A stretch of 64,000 nucleotides of DNA from JB111 sp049856295 (GCF_049856295.1 NZ_JBNDMZ010000002.1:186001-250000); one strand, 5' to 3'; positions 1 to 8,637 are shown, counted from the first letter of the stretch. Notes: a model not told the origin generated them from the sequence alone. Numbers and translations are program-made.

Positions 1-277
1 CGGCGGTGACCGGCGGCTCGAACGGGGCGACCCGCTCACGCGGGAGGCCGTGCTCGTCCGCGATCTCGTCGACGTCGTACCCGGAGCGCAGCAGGGCCTG
101 GATCTCCCGGGGCGAGAGGTGCGTGGGCTCGGTCGACCGACGGGTGCTGGCCGCCGCCCTCCGCAGGGCGGCGCGCAGGTCCTCGTCGATCCGCAGGTGG
201 TACTCGGCGCCGTCCGGTCCGGCGACGAGCAGGTGCTCGCCGGACTCGGACGTTCCGGTGACGGTCAGCTCGACCAT
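1..277 (-). CDS. sepH: Cell division protein SepH, N-terminal part (cut by window edge)
   Basis: The protein begins MVELTVTGTSESGEHLLVAG and continues with a helix-turn-helix-like stretch (LSPREIQALLRSGYDVDEIA). This is the DUF3071 domain of actinobacterial SepH, which binds and stabilises FtsZ filaments at the division septum. Only about 92 residues are inside the window; the variable C-terminal half lies to the left. An ATG 12 bases further upstream is in frame, but the chosen ATG has GGAGG five bases before it and matches the usual family N-terminus. The gene diverges from the DUF4193 gene. Family assignment is confident; function is known from Streptomyces and mycobacteria. Confidence 0.85.
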   Translation of the reverse strand, partial: MVELTVTGTSESGEHLLVAGPDGAEYHLRIDEDLRAALRRAAASTRRSTEPTHLSPREIQALLRSGYDVDEIADEHGLPRERVAPFEPPVTA

Positions 278-633
278 GCGGTCCTCCATCGGCGACTGCC
301 CGTGGTCCCGGGCGCACTCAGGATAGGTGGACGAGGTCCGGGGGAGCGGGAGGCCACGGCCCCGACGGCGACGCCCGTGCCCCGTACGGCAGTGGATCGC
401 CTCACAGTTCGAGCGTCGTGCGACCCCGTCGGCGCGGGCCGTCCGCGCCCCGGTGGCGCGGTCTGTCGCGGCACAGGTGCAGGACCGTGGATATGGGTGG
501 CCGCCGGACGATTTGTGGTGCACAATCCGTCCGACCAAGGTCGGGAACAATTTTCGCAGGCGTGCGTTGAACGCGATCCAGGGGCGCTTCCCACCCCATG
601 AACCACGAGTAGAACCCGGAGCGTGACGCCAGC
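278..633. promoter_or_regulatory. Divergent intergenic region between sepH and DUF4193 gene
   Basis: This 356-base gap must carry the promoters of two divergent genes. On the minus strand TATCCT lies about 45 bases ahead of the sepH start. I see no convincing long inverted repeat, RNA gene or small ORF here. Confidence 0.4.
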
Positions 634-933
634 ATGGCGACTGACTACGACGCACCCCGCAAGAGCGAAGAGGAGCTGGGCGAGGACTCGATCGAGGAGC
701 TGAAGGCGCGCCGCGCCGAGCAGTCCTCGAGCTCGGTGGACGAGGACGAGACCGAGGCGGCCGAGGGCTTCGAGCTCCCCGGCGCCGACCTGTCCGGCGA
801 GGAGCTGAGCGTGCGGGTCCTCCCGCGCCAGGCCGACGAGTTCACCTGTTCGCGCTGCTTCCTCGTCCACCACCGCAGCCAGCTGGCCTACGAGGAGAAC
901 GGCTCTCTCGTCTGCACCGAGTGCGCCGCCTGA
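634..933 (+). CDS. DUF4193 family protein with zinc-ribbon-like cysteine pairs
   Basis: This is a 99-residue acidic protein whose N-terminal half is rich in Glu and Ser. Its C-terminus holds two CxxC pairs (FTCSRC near residue 70 and VCTECAA at the end), a probable zinc ribbon. Length and the closing CTEC motif match DUF4193, a short actinobacterial family of unknown function (Rv2699c-like) kept next to DUF3093 and DUF3710 genes. The last 46 bases overlap the convergent DUF3093 gene, so the CTEC end is encoded opposite that protein's tail. Function is not known; transcriptional or RNA-binding roles are only guesses from the zinc ribbon. Confidence 0.8.
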   Translation: MATDYDAPRKSEEELGEDSIEELKARRAEQSSSSVDEDETEAAEGFELPGADLSGEELSVRVLPRQADEFTCSRCFLVHHRSQLAYEENGSLVCTECAA

Positions 934-1421
934 CCTGATCTCAGCGCGGCGGCCAGCTCGTCCGGCCGCCGCGTCGAGATCACCCACATCGGGGTCGGGT
1001 CCCGGTCGTCGTCGACGACGACCACGACCCCGTGCCCCACCCAGGAGCGGTGGACCACGAAGCTCCGGGCATCGGCGCGCGGACCGAGGATCGCCCGCAT
1101 CCCCACCGGGTCGAGGACGTGCGCGTCCCCCAGGTGGTGCAGACCGATGACGGCCCCGCCCGCCCGCAGGCACGGCCCCTCCTCGCCCTCGTCCCCCTGC
1201 GCCCCCGGCCCGTCGGCCGTGACCTCGACGACGGGTGCGGACAGCCAGAGCGCGACCGCGACGAGGACGGCCGAGACCACCCCGACCGGTACGGCCACCG
1301 CCGCGCCGAACGGCAGCGTGGCCAGCGCGAGCGAGAGGCCCAGCCCGGCGGCGAGGACGAGCTGGATCGGGCCGGGCGTGAGTCGTTCGCGGAAGGCGGC
1401 GGGGGAGGAGGTCACCGCCAC
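888..1421 (-). CDS. DUF3093 family membrane protein
   Basis: About 177 residues. After the short N-terminus AVTSSPAAFRERL come two hydrophobic segments (about residues 15-55), then a soluble domain ending WVISTRRPDELAAAL, a pattern characteristic of DUF3093 (Rv2698-like). The reading frame stays open upstream to 1589, but that extension is low-complexity and unlike the family, so I take the GTG at 1421; a second GTG at 1415 is possible. The gene is convergent with, and overlaps by 46 bases, the DUF4193 gene. No function is known for the family. Confidence 0.72.
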   Translation of the reverse strand: MAVTSSPAAFRERLTPGPIQLVLAAGLGLSLALATLPFGAAVAVPVGVVSAVLVAVALWLSAPVVEVTADGPGAQGDEGEEGPCLRAGGAVIGLHHLGDAHVLDPVGMRAILGPRADARSFVVHRSWVGHGVVVVVDDDRDPTPMWVISTRRPDELAAALRSGQAAHSVQTREPFSS

Positions 1422-1573
1422 AGCCTGCCACCGCCTGCGGGCGGACGGCGGCTTCGCCCGGGGAGAAGCGGGCCCCGACCCGGTGACCGAGGCCCGGGGG
1501 CCGCGGGTAGGCTCGCACGCGGTGCCCGCCGGGCGCGCTGCGGCCGCGGCGACGGCGGGCAGGAGAGGAACGC

Positions 1574-2290
1574 ATGGGACTGTTTTCACGCGGCCGGCAC
1601 AAGGCGGACCAGACGCCGGAGCCGGACCAGGACGACACCTCGACGACCGAGCACGACGACGGCGCCACCGGGCCCTTCGACGTGGCCGACCGGCCCGACC
1701 TCGACGGGCGGCTCGACCTCGGCGCGCTGCGCATCCCGCGCGCGTCGGGGATGAAGGTGCGGCTCGAGCTCGAGAAGAAACGGCGCACCGTCATCGGGAC
1801 GTCGGTGGCGCTCGAGGGCTCCGCCCTGCAGCTGCAGCTGTTCGCCGCGCCCCGCTCGGCCGGCCTGTGGGACGACGTGCGCACGGAGCTCGCCGCGTCC
1901 GTCGAGAAGCAGAAGGGGATGGTCGAGGAGGCGACCGGGCGCTGGGGCGACGAGCTCGTCGTCCACCTCCCGGTCACCCGGTCCGACGGCACGAGCGCGA
2001 TGAACGTGCTGCGCTTCGTCGGGATCGACGGTCCGCGCTGGTTCCTGCGCGGCATGTTCTCCGGCCTGGCGGCGAAGGAGGAGGCCGCGGCCGAGCCGCT
2101 GCGGGACGTCCTCGCGGACGTCGTCGTCGTGCGCGGTCCCGAGGCGCGGGCACCGCGCGAGGTCGTGGCACTGACCGCGCCGGGGACCGGGGAGACCACC
2201 GACGAGGTCGACACGGGCGGTGCCCCCGCCCGCCGGACGCTCACGCTCAAGGACCTGCAGCGCGGACCCGAGATCCAGGAGACCCGGTGA
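1574..2290 (+). CDS. DUF3710 family protein
   Basis: A 238-residue soluble protein starting MGLFSRGRHKADQTPEP, then an acidic low-complexity linker and a globular domain (about residues 45-210) with the family's DVADRPDLDGRLDLGAL and GIDGPRWFLRG stretches. It corresponds to Rv2696c. AGGAG lies shortly before the ATG. It starts a tightly overlapping row (DUF3710, OB-fold, DUF3159) that is probably one transcript. In most actinobacteria dut precedes it; here only 152 bases separate it from the divergent DUF3093 gene. Function unknown. Confidence 0.82.
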   Translation: MGLFSRGRHKADQTPEPDQDDTSTTEHDDGATGPFDVADRPDLDGRLDLGALRIPRASGMKVRLELEKKRRTVIGTSVALEGSALQLQLFAAPRSAGLWDDVRTELAASVEKQKGMVEEATGRWGDELVVHLPVTRSDGTSAMNVLRFVGIDGPRWFLRGMFSGLAAKEEAAAEPLRDVLADVVVVRGPEARAPREVVALTAPGTGETTDEVDTGGAPARRTLTLKDLQRGPEIQETR

Positions 2291-2676
2291 CCGTTCGGCG
2301 TCGCCTGCTCTCGACGGTGGCGGAGCTCGACGCCCTCGACGAGCGCGAGTCCTCCCGGGTCGAGGGCTGCCGTCCCATCGGCTCGGTCGCGCCCCGGGAG
2401 CGGGTGCGCGTGGCCGGGATCCTGCGGTCGGTGACGTACCCGCCCGTCGACGACGCGCCGGACCTGCGCGCCCACCTCTACGACGGGACCGGCGAGCTCG
2501 CGATCGTCCTGCGCGGACGGCGCGAGGTCCCCGGCATCGTCCCGGGACGGCGCCTCGTGGCCGAGGGGGTCGTCCTCGACGACGACGGACCCACCCTGGT
2601 GGACCCCGCGTACGAGCTGCGGCCCTCGCTGGCCGAGCTCGAGGAGATCGACCAGGTCGCCGGGCGGCACCGGTGA
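2287..2676 (+). CDS. OB-fold nucleic-acid-binding domain protein
   Basis: A 129-residue protein predicted to be a single OB-fold beta barrel: residues 30-120 include RVRVAGILRSVTYPP and ELAIVLRGRREVPGI, which resemble the strand pattern of OB-fold proteins encoded beside DUF3710 and DUF3159 (Rv2694c-like). The GTG start overlaps the DUF3710 stop in GTGA, and its own stop overlaps the next start in the same way, so the three genes are translationally coupled. Likely binds RNA or single-stranded DNA, but no target is known. Confidence 0.8.
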   Translation: MTVRRRLLSTVAELDALDERESSRVEGCRPIGSVAPRERVRVAGILRSVTYPPVDDAPDLRAHLYDGTGELAIVLRGRREVPGIVPGRRLVAEGVVLDDDGPTLVDPAYELRPSLAELEEIDQVAGRHR

Positions 2677-3488
2677 GCGCGCCCGACGATCGCGGTCCCG
2701 CCCACCACGACGAGCCCGCGACGCGCCCGGCGGTCGAGCCGGACACGGCGCTCGAGCCGGACGAGGTCATCGACCCCGGTACCGACGGCCGCTCCGACGA
2801 CCCGGGCGGCCCCGGCGCGAACCCGCTGGGCGGGGCCGCGGGCGCCGCCGGGCGCCGGTCCGGCCTCGGCCAGGTCGTCGCCGAGGACTTCTCCCTGGCG
2901 GAGTCGATCGGTGGCGTCCGCGGCGTCGTCGAGGCGGTCGCGCCCGGCGCCGTCTTCGTCACCGCCTTCGTCATCACCCGCGAGCTGACGATCCCGCTCG
3001 TGGCCTCGCTCGCCGTCGCCGTCCTGCTCTGCGCGGTCCGGCTCGTCCAGCGCACCCCGCTCACCCAGGCGCTGTCGGGCCTTCTCGGGGTGGGCATCGG
3101 GGTGGTGTGGGCCTGGCGCTCCGGGCAGGCCGAGGACTTCTTCGCCTGGGGCCTGTACGTCAACGGCGCCTACGCTCTCGGCCTGCTGATCGCGATCCTC
3201 GTCCGGTGGGCGCCCATCGGCGTGCTCGTCGAGCTGCTCAAGGGGCGCGGCATGCAGTGGCGCACCGATCCCGAGCTGGCGCCGCTGCGCCGCCGGTACG
3301 TCGCCGCGTCGTGGCTGTGGGTCGGCGTGTTCGCCGCCCGGCTGGCCGTGCAGGTGCCGCTCTACCTCTCCGGCGAGGTCGCGGCCCTCGGCGTGGCCCG
3401 GCTCGTCATGGGGATCCCGCTGTTCGCGCTCGCCGCCTGGTTGACGTGGGCGCTCGTGCGGGAACGCCCGGCCGCGACCGCCGGCTGA
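2673..3488 (+). CDS. DUF3159 family integral membrane protein
   Basis: A 271-residue protein with an acidic, disordered first 70 residues followed by about six hydrophobic segments from residue 90 to the end. The family core reads DFSLAESIGGVRGVVEAVAP, and the loop PELAPLRRRYVAASWLWVGV is also typical of DUF3159 (Rv2693c-like). The GTG start overlaps the OB-fold stop (GTGA). It ends the overlapping operon and is followed by a 94-base gap and convergent TrkA genes. Its membership of a conserved potassium-transport neighbourhood is suggestive only. Confidence 0.8.
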   Translation: MSAPDDRGPAHHDEPATRPAVEPDTALEPDEVIDPGTDGRSDDPGGPGANPLGGAAGAAGRRSGLGQVVAEDFSLAESIGGVRGVVEAVAPGAVFVTAFVITRELTIPLVASLAVAVLLCAVRLVQRTPLTQALSGLLGVGIGVVWAWRSGQAEDFFAWGLYVNGAYALGLLIAILVRWAPIGVLVELLKGRGMQWRTDPELAPLRRRYVAASWLWVGVFAARLAVQVPLYLSGEVAALGVARLVMGIPLFALAAWLTWALVRERPAATAG

Positions 3489-3582
3489 CCGGCCCCCGTC
3501 CGGCGTCGTCGGTCCCCGGGGTGACCCGGTCCCCGGGGCGCCCCTCGGCGAGGGCGACCTCCTGGTGAGGAGCCGCGCGCGG

Positions 3583-4251
3583 TCAGTGCGGCGCGAGCGC
3601 GTCCTGGAGCGCGCCGAGGTCGTCCTGGCCCTGCGCGGACAGGACGAGGAGCAGCTCGTCGCCGGCCTCGAGCGTGAGGTCCGGCTCGGCACCGTAGGCC
3701 GTCCCCGACCGGATGACGGCCGCGAGCACGGCGTGCGGCCCGAGGTCGACGCTGCCGACGCGCCGCCCGACCACGGGGGAGTCGTCCGGGAGCGTGAGCT
3801 CGTGGATCGACGCCCCGGAGCGGTGGAAGCGGAACAGCGGCACGAGGTCGCCGACGGAGACGGCCTCCTCGACGAGGCTCGTCATGATCCGCGGGGTCGA
3901 CACGGGCACGTCCACGCCCCAGGTCTCGGTGAACATCCACTCGTTCTTCGGGTTGTTGATCCGCGCCACCACACGGGGCACGGCGAACTCCGACTTCGCG
4001 AGCAGGGAGATGACCAGGTTGGCCTTGTCGTCCCCGGTCGCGGCCACGACCACGTCGCTGCTCGCGGCCCCCGCGTCGGTCAGCGCGCTCGGCGAGCAGG
4101 CGTCGGCGAGGAGCCAATCTGCGCGGGCGACCGACGCGACGCGCATGGCCGAGGGCTCGTGGTCCACCAGCGTGACCTCGTGGCCGTGCCCCAGCAGCTC
4201 GAGCGCGATCGACCGGCCGACCGAGCCGGCTCCCGCGATGAGGACCTTCAT
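3583..4251 (-). CDS. trkA: TrkA family potassium uptake protein (second of pair)
   Basis: A 222-residue RCK-type regulatory subunit. It opens with the Rossmann motif MKVLIAGAGSVGRSIALELL (GxGxxG) and an acidic Asp at the end of strand 2 (LVDHEP), as expected for NAD(H) or ATP binding. Residues from about 140 form a TrkA-C domain. The ATG start overlaps the stop of the upstream trkA in ATGA. Such cytoplasmic subunits gate Trk/Ktr-type potassium channels; in Mycobacterium the equivalent pair is ceoB/ceoC. No Trk membrane subunit is adjacent; the divergent neighbour is a KimA-like permease, which may be the partner. Confidence 0.88.
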   Translation of the reverse strand: MKVLIAGAGSVGRSIALELLGHGHEVTLVDHEPSAMRVASVARADWLLADACSPSALTDAGAASSDVVVAATGDDKANLVISLLAKSEFAVPRVVARINNPKNEWMFTETWGVDVPVSTPRIMTSLVEEAVSVGDLVPLFRFHRSGASIHELTLPDDSPVVGRRVGSVDLGPHAVLAAVIRSGTAYGAEPDLTLEAGDELLLVLSAQGQDDLGALQDALAPH

Positions 4252-4913
4252 CGCGCCTCCCGCGGCCGGTCCGCGAGCGTGCGGCGGACCGCACCGACCC
4301 GGTCGGTCGCCACCGCCATGTGGACGAGGTCCCCCTCCTGGAGGACCGAGGTCGAGTGTGGGACCGTGCCCTCGCCGCGGCGCGTGAGGAAGGCGACGCG
4401 CCCGCCGGTCGCCTCCTGGACGTCGACGACGGTGCGCCCCACCCAGGTCACGTGCGGCTCGAGCCGTACGAGCGAGACGAGCCCGGAGGCGTCGACGTGC
4501 TCGGCGGGGCTCGACGCGGGCAGGACGTGCGCGAGCACCTGCTCGGCGGTCCACCGCACGGTGGCCACCGTGGGGATGCCGAGCCGCTGGTAGACCTCCG
4601 CGCGCACCGGGTCGTAGATGCGGGCGACGACCCGCTCGACCCGGAACGTCTCCCGCGCCACGCGCGCCGCGATGATGTTCGAGTTGTCGCCGGAGGAGAC
4701 GGCGGCGAACGCGTAGGCGTCCTCGATGCCCGCCTGCCGCAGGGTCTCGCGGTCGAACCCCACGCCCTTGACCTGGCGGCCCGAGAAGTCCTCGGACAGC
4801 CGACGGAACGCGTCAGGGTCCTGGTCGACGATCGCGACCGAGTGCCCGGTGGCGTCGAGCCGCTCCGCGAGCGAGGCCCCGACGCGGCCGCATCCCATGA
4901 TCACCACGTGCAC
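4248..4913 (-). CDS. trkA: TrkA family potassium uptake protein (first of pair)
   Basis: A 221-residue RCK protein starting MHVVIMGCGRVGASLAERL, with GxGxxG and an Asp after strand 2 (VAIVDQDP), then a TrkA-C domain from about residue 140. The start is a GTG, 33 bases from the divergent KimA-like start. Stop and next start overlap, so the two TrkA proteins are co-translated and probably assemble as a hetero-oligomeric ring. The paired arrangement next to an APC-type permease is conserved in actinobacteria. Confidence 0.88.
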   Translation of the reverse strand: MHVVIMGCGRVGASLAERLDATGHSVAIVDQDPDAFRRLSEDFSGRQVKGVGFDRETLRQAGIEDAYAFAAVSSGDNSNIIAARVARETFRVERVVARIYDPVRAEVYQRLGIPTVATVRWTAEQVLAHVLPASSPAEHVDASGLVSLVRLEPHVTWVGRTVVDVQEATGGRVAFLTRRGEGTVPHSTSVLQEGDLVHMAVATDRVGAVRRTLADRPREAR

Positions 4914-4933
4914 GCCGCGACGGTACCCCGGTC

Positions 4934-4947
4934 TAGCATCGACCGCG
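4934..4947 (+). promoter_or_regulatory. Leaderless -10 element of the KimA-like gene
   Basis: TAGCAT (4934-4939) fits the actinobacterial -10 consensus TANNNT and lies seven bases before the GTG start. No Shine-Dalgarno sequence exists in between, so the transcript is likely leaderless. Confidence 0.55.
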
Positions 4948-6929
4948 TGCCCGACCTCGTCTCGGCGCTCAAGCGGCTGGTCGTGGGTCGCCCGGTGCGC
5001 ACCGAACGCCTCGGTGGGACGCTCCTGCCCAAGCGGCTCGCGCTCCCGCTGTTCTCCTCCGACGCCTTGTCGTCCGTGGCGTACGCGCCCGACGAGATCC
5101 TGCTGACACTCGCCCTCGCGGGGGTCGCCGCCACCGCGCTGTCGCCCGCCGTGGGCCTGGCGGTCGTCGTCGTCATGGTCGTGGTCGTCCTTTCCTACCG
5201 ACAGACCGTGCGCGCCTACCCCTCGGGCGGGGGCGGCTACGAGGTCGTGACGACGAACCTCGGACCGCGCGCCGGCCGCGGTGTCGGCTCCGCGCTGCTC
5301 GTCGACTACGTCCTCACGGTCGCCGTGTCGATCTCCTCCGGCGTCCAGTACCTCGCCTCGGCCGTGCCCTGGCTGCAGCCGTACCGCGTCCCGCTCGCCG
5401 TCGCGCTCATCGCCCTGCTCGCCCTGCTCAACCTGCGCGGGGTGCGCGAGTCGGGGCGGGCGATCGCCGTGCCGTTCTACCTGTTCATGGCCTCGGTCGG
5501 CGGCCTCGCCGTCGTCGGCGCCGTCCGGGAGCTGGTCGGTGCGGGCCTGCCCGACGCCGCGACCGCGAGCCTCACGGTCGTCCCGGACCCCGCGCACGAC
5601 CAGGCGATCGCCACGCTCGGCGGCGCGTTCCTCGTGCTGCGCGCCTTCACCTCCGGGTGCGCCGCGCTCACCGGGGTCGAGGCCGTCGCCAACGGCGTGC
5701 CGAACTTCCGCCGACCCCGCTCGGAGAACGCCGCGACGACCCTCCTGCTGCTGGGCGGCATCTCCTCGGCGATGCTCATGTCCATCATCTGGCTCGCCAC
5801 GGCGATCGACGTCCGGGTGGTCGAGCGCCCCGCCGAGCAGCTCCTCCGCGACGGCGTGCCGGTGGGGCCGACCTACCACCAGGACCCCGCCATCGTGCAG
5901 ATCGCCAACTCCGTGCTGGGCGGGTGGACGCCGCTCGTCGCGCTCGTCGCCGTCGTCGCGGGTGCGATCCTCCTTCTCGCCGCCAACACGGCGTTCAACG
6001 GCTTCCCCGTGCTCGCGTCCGTGCTCGCGCGCGACGGGCTGCTGCCGCGCCGCCTGCACACCCGCGGCGACCGGCTCACGTACTCCAACGGCATCCTCGC
6101 GCTGGCCGCCGCGGCCGCCGTCCTCGTCGTGGCCCTCCAGGCGGACGTCACCCGGCTCATCCAGCTCTACATCGTCGGCGTCTTCGTCTCCTTCACGCTC
6201 GCGCAGACGGGCATGGTCCGGCACTGGCGCGGGGTCCTGCGCACCGAGCAGGACCCCGGTCTGCGGGGGGCCGCCCGGCGCTCGAGGGCGATCAACGTGG
6301 TCGGTGCCGTGCTCACGGGGCTCGTCCTCGTCGTCGTGCTCGTCACGAAGTTCACGCGGGGCGCCTGGATCACGGTGCTGCTCATCGCGCTCGTGTTCCT
6401 GCTCATGGGGGCCGTGCGCAGGCACTACGACGACGTCGCGCGCCGGGTGGCCGTGCCTGCGGACACGGAGGCGCGTTCGCTCCCGGCCCGGGTGCACGCG
6501 ATCGTCCTCGTCTCCACGCTCAACCAGCCGACGGCCCGGGCGCTGGCGTACGCACGGGCGACCCGCCCCTCGACCCTCGAGGCGGTGACGGTGCTCCTCG
6601 ACGAGGCGTCGACCGTCGAGCTGCGCCGGCGGTGGGACGAGGTCCGGGTCCCCGTCCCGCTCACCGTCCTCGACGCGCCGTTCCGGGACGTCACGGAGCC
6701 GGTCCTCGAGCACGTCCGGGCCGTGCGCCGGGCGTCCCCGCGGGAGATCGTCGTCGTGTACCTCCCCGAGTACGTCGTGCGCCGCGCCTGGTACCGGCTG
6801 CTGCACAACGGCTCCGCGAAGCGGCTGCACGACCGGCTCCGGCTCGTGCCGGGCGTCGTGGTCGCGACCGTCCCCTTCCAGCTCTCGAGCGCCGACGAGA
6901 TCGGCGACCAGGAGGTCCACCGTGGCTGA
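4947..6929 (+). CDS. KimA-like APC-family potassium importer
   Basis: A 660-residue APC-superfamily permease with about 12 membrane segments and a soluble C-terminal domain (about residues 500-660). From memory it matches Bacillus KimA/YdaO along its length: LFSSDALSSVAYAPDEIL near residue 37, AYPSGGGGYEVVT, LLVDYVLTVAVSISSG, TSGCAALTGVEAVANGVP, NTAFNGFPVLASVLARDG, and the C-terminal YRLLHNGSAKRLHDRL. KimA is a high-affinity proton-coupled potassium importer inhibited by c-di-AMP. The gene diverges from the TrkA pair, consistent with potassium homeostasis. The start GTG appears leaderless. The next gene overlaps its end by 8 bases. Confidence 0.82.
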   Translation: MPDLVSALKRLVVGRPVRTERLGGTLLPKRLALPLFSSDALSSVAYAPDEILLTLALAGVAATALSPAVGLAVVVVMVVVVLSYRQTVRAYPSGGGGYEVVTTNLGPRAGRGVGSALLVDYVLTVAVSISSGVQYLASAVPWLQPYRVPLAVALIALLALLNLRGVRESGRAIAVPFYLFMASVGGLAVVGAVRELVGAGLPDAATASLTVVPDPAHDQAIATLGGAFLVLRAFTSGCAALTGVEAVANGVPNFRRPRSENAATTLLLLGGISSAMLMSIIWLATAIDVRVVERPAEQLLRDGVPVGPTYHQDPAIVQIANSVLGGWTPLVALVAVVAGAILLLAANTAFNGFPVLASVLARDGLLPRRLHTRGDRLTYSNGILALAAAAAVLVVALQADVTRLIQLYIVGVFVSFTLAQTGMVRHWRGVLRTEQDPGLRGAARRSRAINVVGAVLTGLVLVVVLVTKFTRGAWITVLLIALVFLLMGAVRRHYDDVARRVAVPADTEARSLPARVHAIVLVSTLNQPTARALAYARATRPSTLEAVTVLLDEASTVELRRRWDEVRVPVPLTVLDAPFRDVTEPVLEHVRAVRRASPREIVVVYLPEYVVRRAWYRLLHNGSAKRLHDRLRLVPGVVVATVPFQLSSADEIGDQEVHRG

Positions 6930-8592
6930 CGACGAGGAGCGCGGCTCGCAGGGCGCCGGAGCCGGTGGTCGAGCCGGTGGCGGACGCGGCGGTGCGGGAG
7001 GTGGCCGTGGTGCCGGCCGGGGCAGGAGCGGCGGTCGCGGTGGTGGCCGCGGCGGCCGTCGCCCGGGTGGGGCGCGTCGGGGTCGTGCCGGCGGGTCGGG
7101 CTCGTCCGGGCGGGGTCGGGGAGCGCCGGCGCCCGATGCCGTGGCGGAGCTCCTCGACGACCCCGTCGCGGTGGGGAGCCCCGCGCACGGGGGGTTCGTC
7201 GTCGGGCGCGTGGGGTCCGTCGTCACCCTCGTGCGCCACGCGGTGCCGGGCGAGGTGGTGCGGGTCGCGGTGACGGCGCGCCGGTCCCGCGTGTGGTTCG
7301 CCGACGCCGTGGAGGTGATCGAGCCGGCCCGCACGCGCGTGCGGCACGTGTGGCCCGAGGCCGGGCCCGGGGGCGTCGGCGGGGGAGACCTCGGGCACGT
7401 GGCCCCGGCGGCCCAGCTCGACTGGAAGACCGCGGTCCTCGACGACTCGCTGCGAAGGATCGGCGGGGAGCAGGTGGCCGGCGACGTCGCGGCCGCCGAG
7501 GGCTCCACCGCGGTCCGCGCCGTCGCCGACCCCGCGCAGCCCGGGACCCGCACGCGGGTCGAGCTGACGGGCGCGGCGGACGGCCGCCTCGGGATGCACC
7601 GGTACCGCGGCGACGAGGTCCTCCCGCTCGCGCGCCTGCCGCTCGCGGACCCCAGGCTCGACGCCCCCGCGCTGCTGTCCGACCTGCGTGTGGATCCCGG
7701 CGCGCGGGTGCGCGCCGTCGTCGGATCAGGGACGGGGCCCGACGCCGAACCCCGCCTGCTCGTCGACGGGCGGGCCCTCCGGGGCGGACCCCGGGTCGCC
7801 GAGACCGTGCCGACCGTGCTCGGCCCGCTCGACCTCACGGTGGCGGCCGACGGGTTCTGGCAGGTGCACCACGCCGCCCCGGCCACGTTGGTCGAGGTGG
7901 TGCTGGCCCTGGCCGCCGGAGTCGCGCCCCGGCTGCCCGACCCGCCCGCATGGCTGCCGGACGAGGCCGGGACCGCGCACGGATCGGACCACGCCGCGGG
8001 GCAGCGCGCACCGGGTGAGCGTCCACCGGGGGAGCGTCCACCGGGGGAGCGGGACGCGGCGGCCGGACCGGCAGGAACCGACGAGGACGCCCGCGCCGAC
8101 AAGGTTCGTGCGGACGCGGTTCGCGCCGGCCTCGACGGCACGCGCGTGCTCGAGCTGTACTCCGGCGCCGGCCTGCTGAGCGCCGCCCTCGCCCGAGCCG
8201 TCGGCCCGGACGGAGGCGTCCTCACGCTCGAGGGCGCGCCCGGCGCCGTCGACGACGCGCGCGCGAACCTCGTGGGTACCCCCTGGGCGCGACCTCTGAG
8301 CGGCGCGGTCGACGCGGGCTCGGTCGCCGCGCTCGGCCGTGAGCCGGAGTGGGCGGCGGGCGGGACCGTCGTCCTCGACCCGCCGCGTGCCGGGGCCCGG
8401 GCCGACGTGATGTCGGCGGTCGCCGACCTGGGACCGCGGCGGATCGTCCACGTCGCCTGCGACCCGGCGGCCTTGGCCCGGGACCTCGCGGCTGCGCGGT
8501 CGGCCGGGTACGTCGCTGAGCGGGTCGTCGCCCTCGACCTCTTCGCCCACACGCACCACCTCGAGGCCGTCGTCTCGCTCGTCCGGGCCTGA
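6922..8592 (+). CDS. TRAM-domain class I RNA methyltransferase (RumA/TrmA-like)
   Basis: A 556-residue protein likely making 5-methyluridine in rRNA or tRNA with S-adenosylmethionine. Residues about 10-60 are an extreme Gly/Arg tract with RGG-like repeats; a TRAM domain follows (GGFVVGRVGSVVTLVRHAVP, near residue 92). The catalytic domain carries ELYSGAGLLSAALA (SAM-binding), LDPPRAG near 486 and the catalytic-cysteine motif VACDPAALARDL near 511. An unusual linker (about 360-395) has tandem PGER repeats from a 15-bp DNA repeat. GTG start with GGAGG six bases upstream, overlapping the KimA-like gene. It corresponds to Rv2689c. The target base is not visible. Confidence 0.88.
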   Translation: MADDEERGSQGAGAGGRAGGGRGGAGGGRGAGRGRSGGRGGGRGGRRPGGARRGRAGGSGSSGRGRGAPAPDAVAELLDDPVAVGSPAHGGFVVGRVGSVVTLVRHAVPGEVVRVAVTARRSRVWFADAVEVIEPARTRVRHVWPEAGPGGVGGGDLGHVAPAAQLDWKTAVLDDSLRRIGGEQVAGDVAAAEGSTAVRAVADPAQPGTRTRVELTGAADGRLGMHRYRGDEVLPLARLPLADPRLDAPALLSDLRVDPGARVRAVVGSGTGPDAEPRLLVDGRALRGGPRVAETVPTVLGPLDLTVAADGFWQVHHAAPATLVEVVLALAAGVAPRLPDPPAWLPDEAGTAHGSDHAAGQRAPGERPPGERPPGERDAAAGPAGTDEDARADKVRADAVRAGLDGTRVLELYSGAGLLSAALARAVGPDGGVLTLEGAPGAVDDARANLVGTPWARPLSGAVDAGSVAALGREPEWAAGGTVVLDPPRAGARADVMSAVADLGPRRIVHVACDPAALARDLAAARSAGYVAERVVALDLFAHTHHLEAVVSLVRA

Positions 8593-8637
8593 TCTTTCCC
8601 GTCGCCCCGTGTCGAGAGGGCGGGTGAGGGGCGTGTG

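Noticed and set aside
265..2670. Long minus-strand frame over the DUF4193-DUF3710 region
   Set aside because: Antisense to recognised genes with no family motif.
8010..8060. Possible CRISPR-like or VNTR array
   Set aside because: Only about two and a half 15-bp units without spacers, inside a coding sequence.
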